Source of the DNA: Acidobacteriota bacterium
GTDB lineage: Bacteria; Acidobacteriota; Polarisedimenticolia; JACPZX01
DNA: 42,044 nt
Direction: 5' to 3'
Assembly (NCBI GenBank): GCA_016195325.1
Contig: JACPZX010000056.1
Coordinates: 1 to 42,044, forward strand
Shown here: piece after piece, positions 41,617 through 42,044 of the stretch
Layout: every line of letters begins with the position of its first letter
Numbering within the stretch: the stretch's first letter is position 1
Notes under the pieces: model-generated
What the model saw: only the letters and a program-made list of their open reading frames with translations
Told to the model about the DNA's origin: nothing
Databases searched by the model: none
Translations under genes and position numbers: made by a program

Positions 41617-42044
41617 TCGGGGCGCTGCGGGCAGCGGCCCGTGTTCCCGCGCGGGAGGCGGCCTCCGCGCGTGAAATAATCGCGCTCGGCCTCGAGTTTG
41701 CTCGCCCACCCGTGCGGGCGGCGCCCTCGCGGGTACCCCTCGGCCGCGAACTGCCGCGGCCGAATCTCGCAGACCTCCGCTCGCCGGCTCGCGGCGCTCG
41801 TGGGCTCGTCCCACACGCTCCCGCGCGGGAACACCGGCCGCCGCCGCTTGCGATGGTGCGTATTCTGGAGCGACGGGGCGCGGGTCGACTTGCGGAGCGG
41901 GGCCGTGTGAGCGAACCGGGTACCCGCGAGCGCCCGGCGACACCTGCCATCAACCAACGCCTTGCCGCGAGTGGGTGGCGAGCGAACCACGAGCGGCGCG
42001 AGCTGGCGAGCGACAGGCTGCGAGATGACGTGGCGATACTTGCC
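41544..42044 (-). CDS. Possible partial minus-strand gene running off the window end (unrecognised)
   Basis: On the minus strand one frame is open from the window edge (42044) to a stop at 41544, about 166 codons, with no stop. The upstream part (GKYRHVISQPVARQLAPLVV) and the middle (VCEIRPRQFAAEGYPRG, WASKLEAERDYFTRGG) have mixed, protein-like composition, and third positions are mostly G or C. It matches no family that I recognise. It would overlap the last 73 bases of gpsA tail-to-tail and contain both arms of the inverted repeat, which is odd for a gene. In GC-rich DNA such open frames also arise by chance, so this is a weak call; it may be a decayed remnant. Confidence 0.25.
   Translation of the reverse strand, partial: GKYRHVISQPVARQLAPLVVRSPPTRGKALVDGRCRRALAGTRFAHTAPLRKSTRAPSLQNTHHRKRRRPVFPRGSVWDEPTSAASRRAEVCEIRPRQFAAEGYPRGRRPHGWASKLEAERDYFTRGGRLPRGNTGRCPQRPDQSSSGLGGRPRRSRMAASGARPS
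41630..41845. repeat. Long imperfect inverted repeat (28-base arms) after gpsA
   Basis: Arms 41630-41657 and 41818-41845 are reverse complements at 26 of 28 positions (mismatches at 41633 and 41640). The perfect core is GTGTTCCCGCGCGGGA (41641-41656), itself containing the palindrome TCCCGCGCGGGA. The 160-base interior holds further hairpins. It could be a small non-autonomous element, a structured RNA or the relic of an insertion; no flanking duplication is apparent. Confidence 0.7.
41740..41763. repeat. Perfect 9-bp hairpin inside the inverted repeat
   Basis: TCGGCCGCG (41740-41748) pairs with CGCGGCCGA (41755-41763) around the six-base loop AACTGC. No T-run follows on either strand, so it is not a standard terminator. 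The 13-base CTCGCGGGTACCC at 41726-41738 just upstream also has an inverted copy at 41918-41930. Confidence 0.6.

Larger units (their letters stand above)
41617..42044. other. Gene-poor terminal stretch after gpsA
   Basis: 428 bases without a recognisable gene. It holds the long inverted repeat (41630-41845), a 9-bp hairpin, two copies of TGGCGAGCGA (41976-41985 and 42004-42013), two copies of GAGCGAACC (41909-41917 and 41980-41988) and the open minus-strand frame described separately. Base and codon pattern differ from the compact genes on the left, suggesting a boundary between two gene neighbourhoods. No tRNA or terminator was seen. Confidence 0.55.

Noticed and set aside
41617-41660. Rho-independent terminator of gpsA
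   Set aside because: GC-rich stems exist (e.g. CGCTGC-GG-GCAGCG), but the loop is too short and no T-run follows.
41698-41910. 70-codon plus-strand frame in the terminal stretch
   Set aside because: It starts and ends inside the inverted-repeat region, has no Shine-Dalgarno and mirrors the minus-strand peptide only because of the repeat.
41630-42044. Retron-type non-coding RNA or other RT-linked element
   Set aside because: The inverted repeat invites the idea, but no reverse transcriptase or effector gene is visible in the window.

Overview
The window is a very GC-rich, tightly packed bacterial chromosome segment. It holds about 38 protein genes, many joined by 4-base start/stop overlaps (ATGA, GTGA, TTGA), with almost every intergenic gap under 250 bases. 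No rRNA, tRNA, CRISPR array, insertion sequence or prophage gene was recognised. The genes for a complete Tol-Pal system, a lipoprotein N-acyltransferase, lipoproteins with lipoboxes and an outer-membrane beta-barrel protein show a diderm (Gram-negative type) cell. The heat-shock order hrcA-grpE-dnaK-dnaJ-prmA-rsmE, GC-rich codon use and the general gene mix would fit a deep-branching group such as Acidobacteriota or a neighbouring candidate phylum. That placement is inference only.

Layout. 75-5139 (+): a predicted secreted glycoside-hydrolase-like protein, RNase R and a secreted SGNH hydrolase. 5136-10572 (-): rpsT, then (read right to left) the full tolQ-tolR-tolA-tolB-pal-cpoB cluster. 10802-19477 (+): recN, coaD, a class I aminotransferase, an NfeD-type membrane protease, a slipin, a SPOR-domain protein, lnt, and prfB, which needs a programmed +1 frameshift. 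19562-25921 (+): hrcA, grpE, dnaK, dnaJ, prmA (apparently with a non-standard start codon) and rsmE, behind a good sigma-70-type promoter. 26006-33973 (+): pilT, recX, alaS, a lytic transglycosylase, a TPR-AIM24 fusion protein, a beta-barrel protein and an adenosine deaminase-family enzyme. 33888-36825 (-): an AraC-type regulator, a phosphohexomutase and a polysaccharide deacetylase. 36963-41616 (+): pgsA, plsC, cinA, thpR, plsY and gpsA. 41617-42044: a segment with no recognisable gene but a striking long inverted repeat, and possibly the end of an unrecognised minus-strand gene.

How it works together. Most of the window is housekeeping with an envelope theme: Tol-Pal for envelope constriction and outer-membrane integrity, Lnt for lipoprotein maturation, NfeD/slipin for membrane quality control, and SPOR and lytic-transglycosylase proteins for peptidoglycan. 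PgsA, PlsC, PlsY and GpsA cover glycerol-3-phosphate supply, both acylations and phosphatidylglycerol-phosphate synthesis. Translation functions (S20, RF2, AlaS, PrmA, RsmE, RNase R) are interspersed. Eight promoter-like sites can be proposed from -35/-10 matches. No convincing rho-independent terminator was found.

The most noteworthy points are the prfB recoding site with a short Shine-Dalgarno-like stimulator and an SPY (not SPF) stop-recognition tripeptide, the apparent CTG or ATC start of prmA, the TPR-AIM24 fusion between a lytic transglycosylase and a beta-barrel protein, and the 28-base inverted repeat after gpsA. I found no clearly new defence or mobile system.
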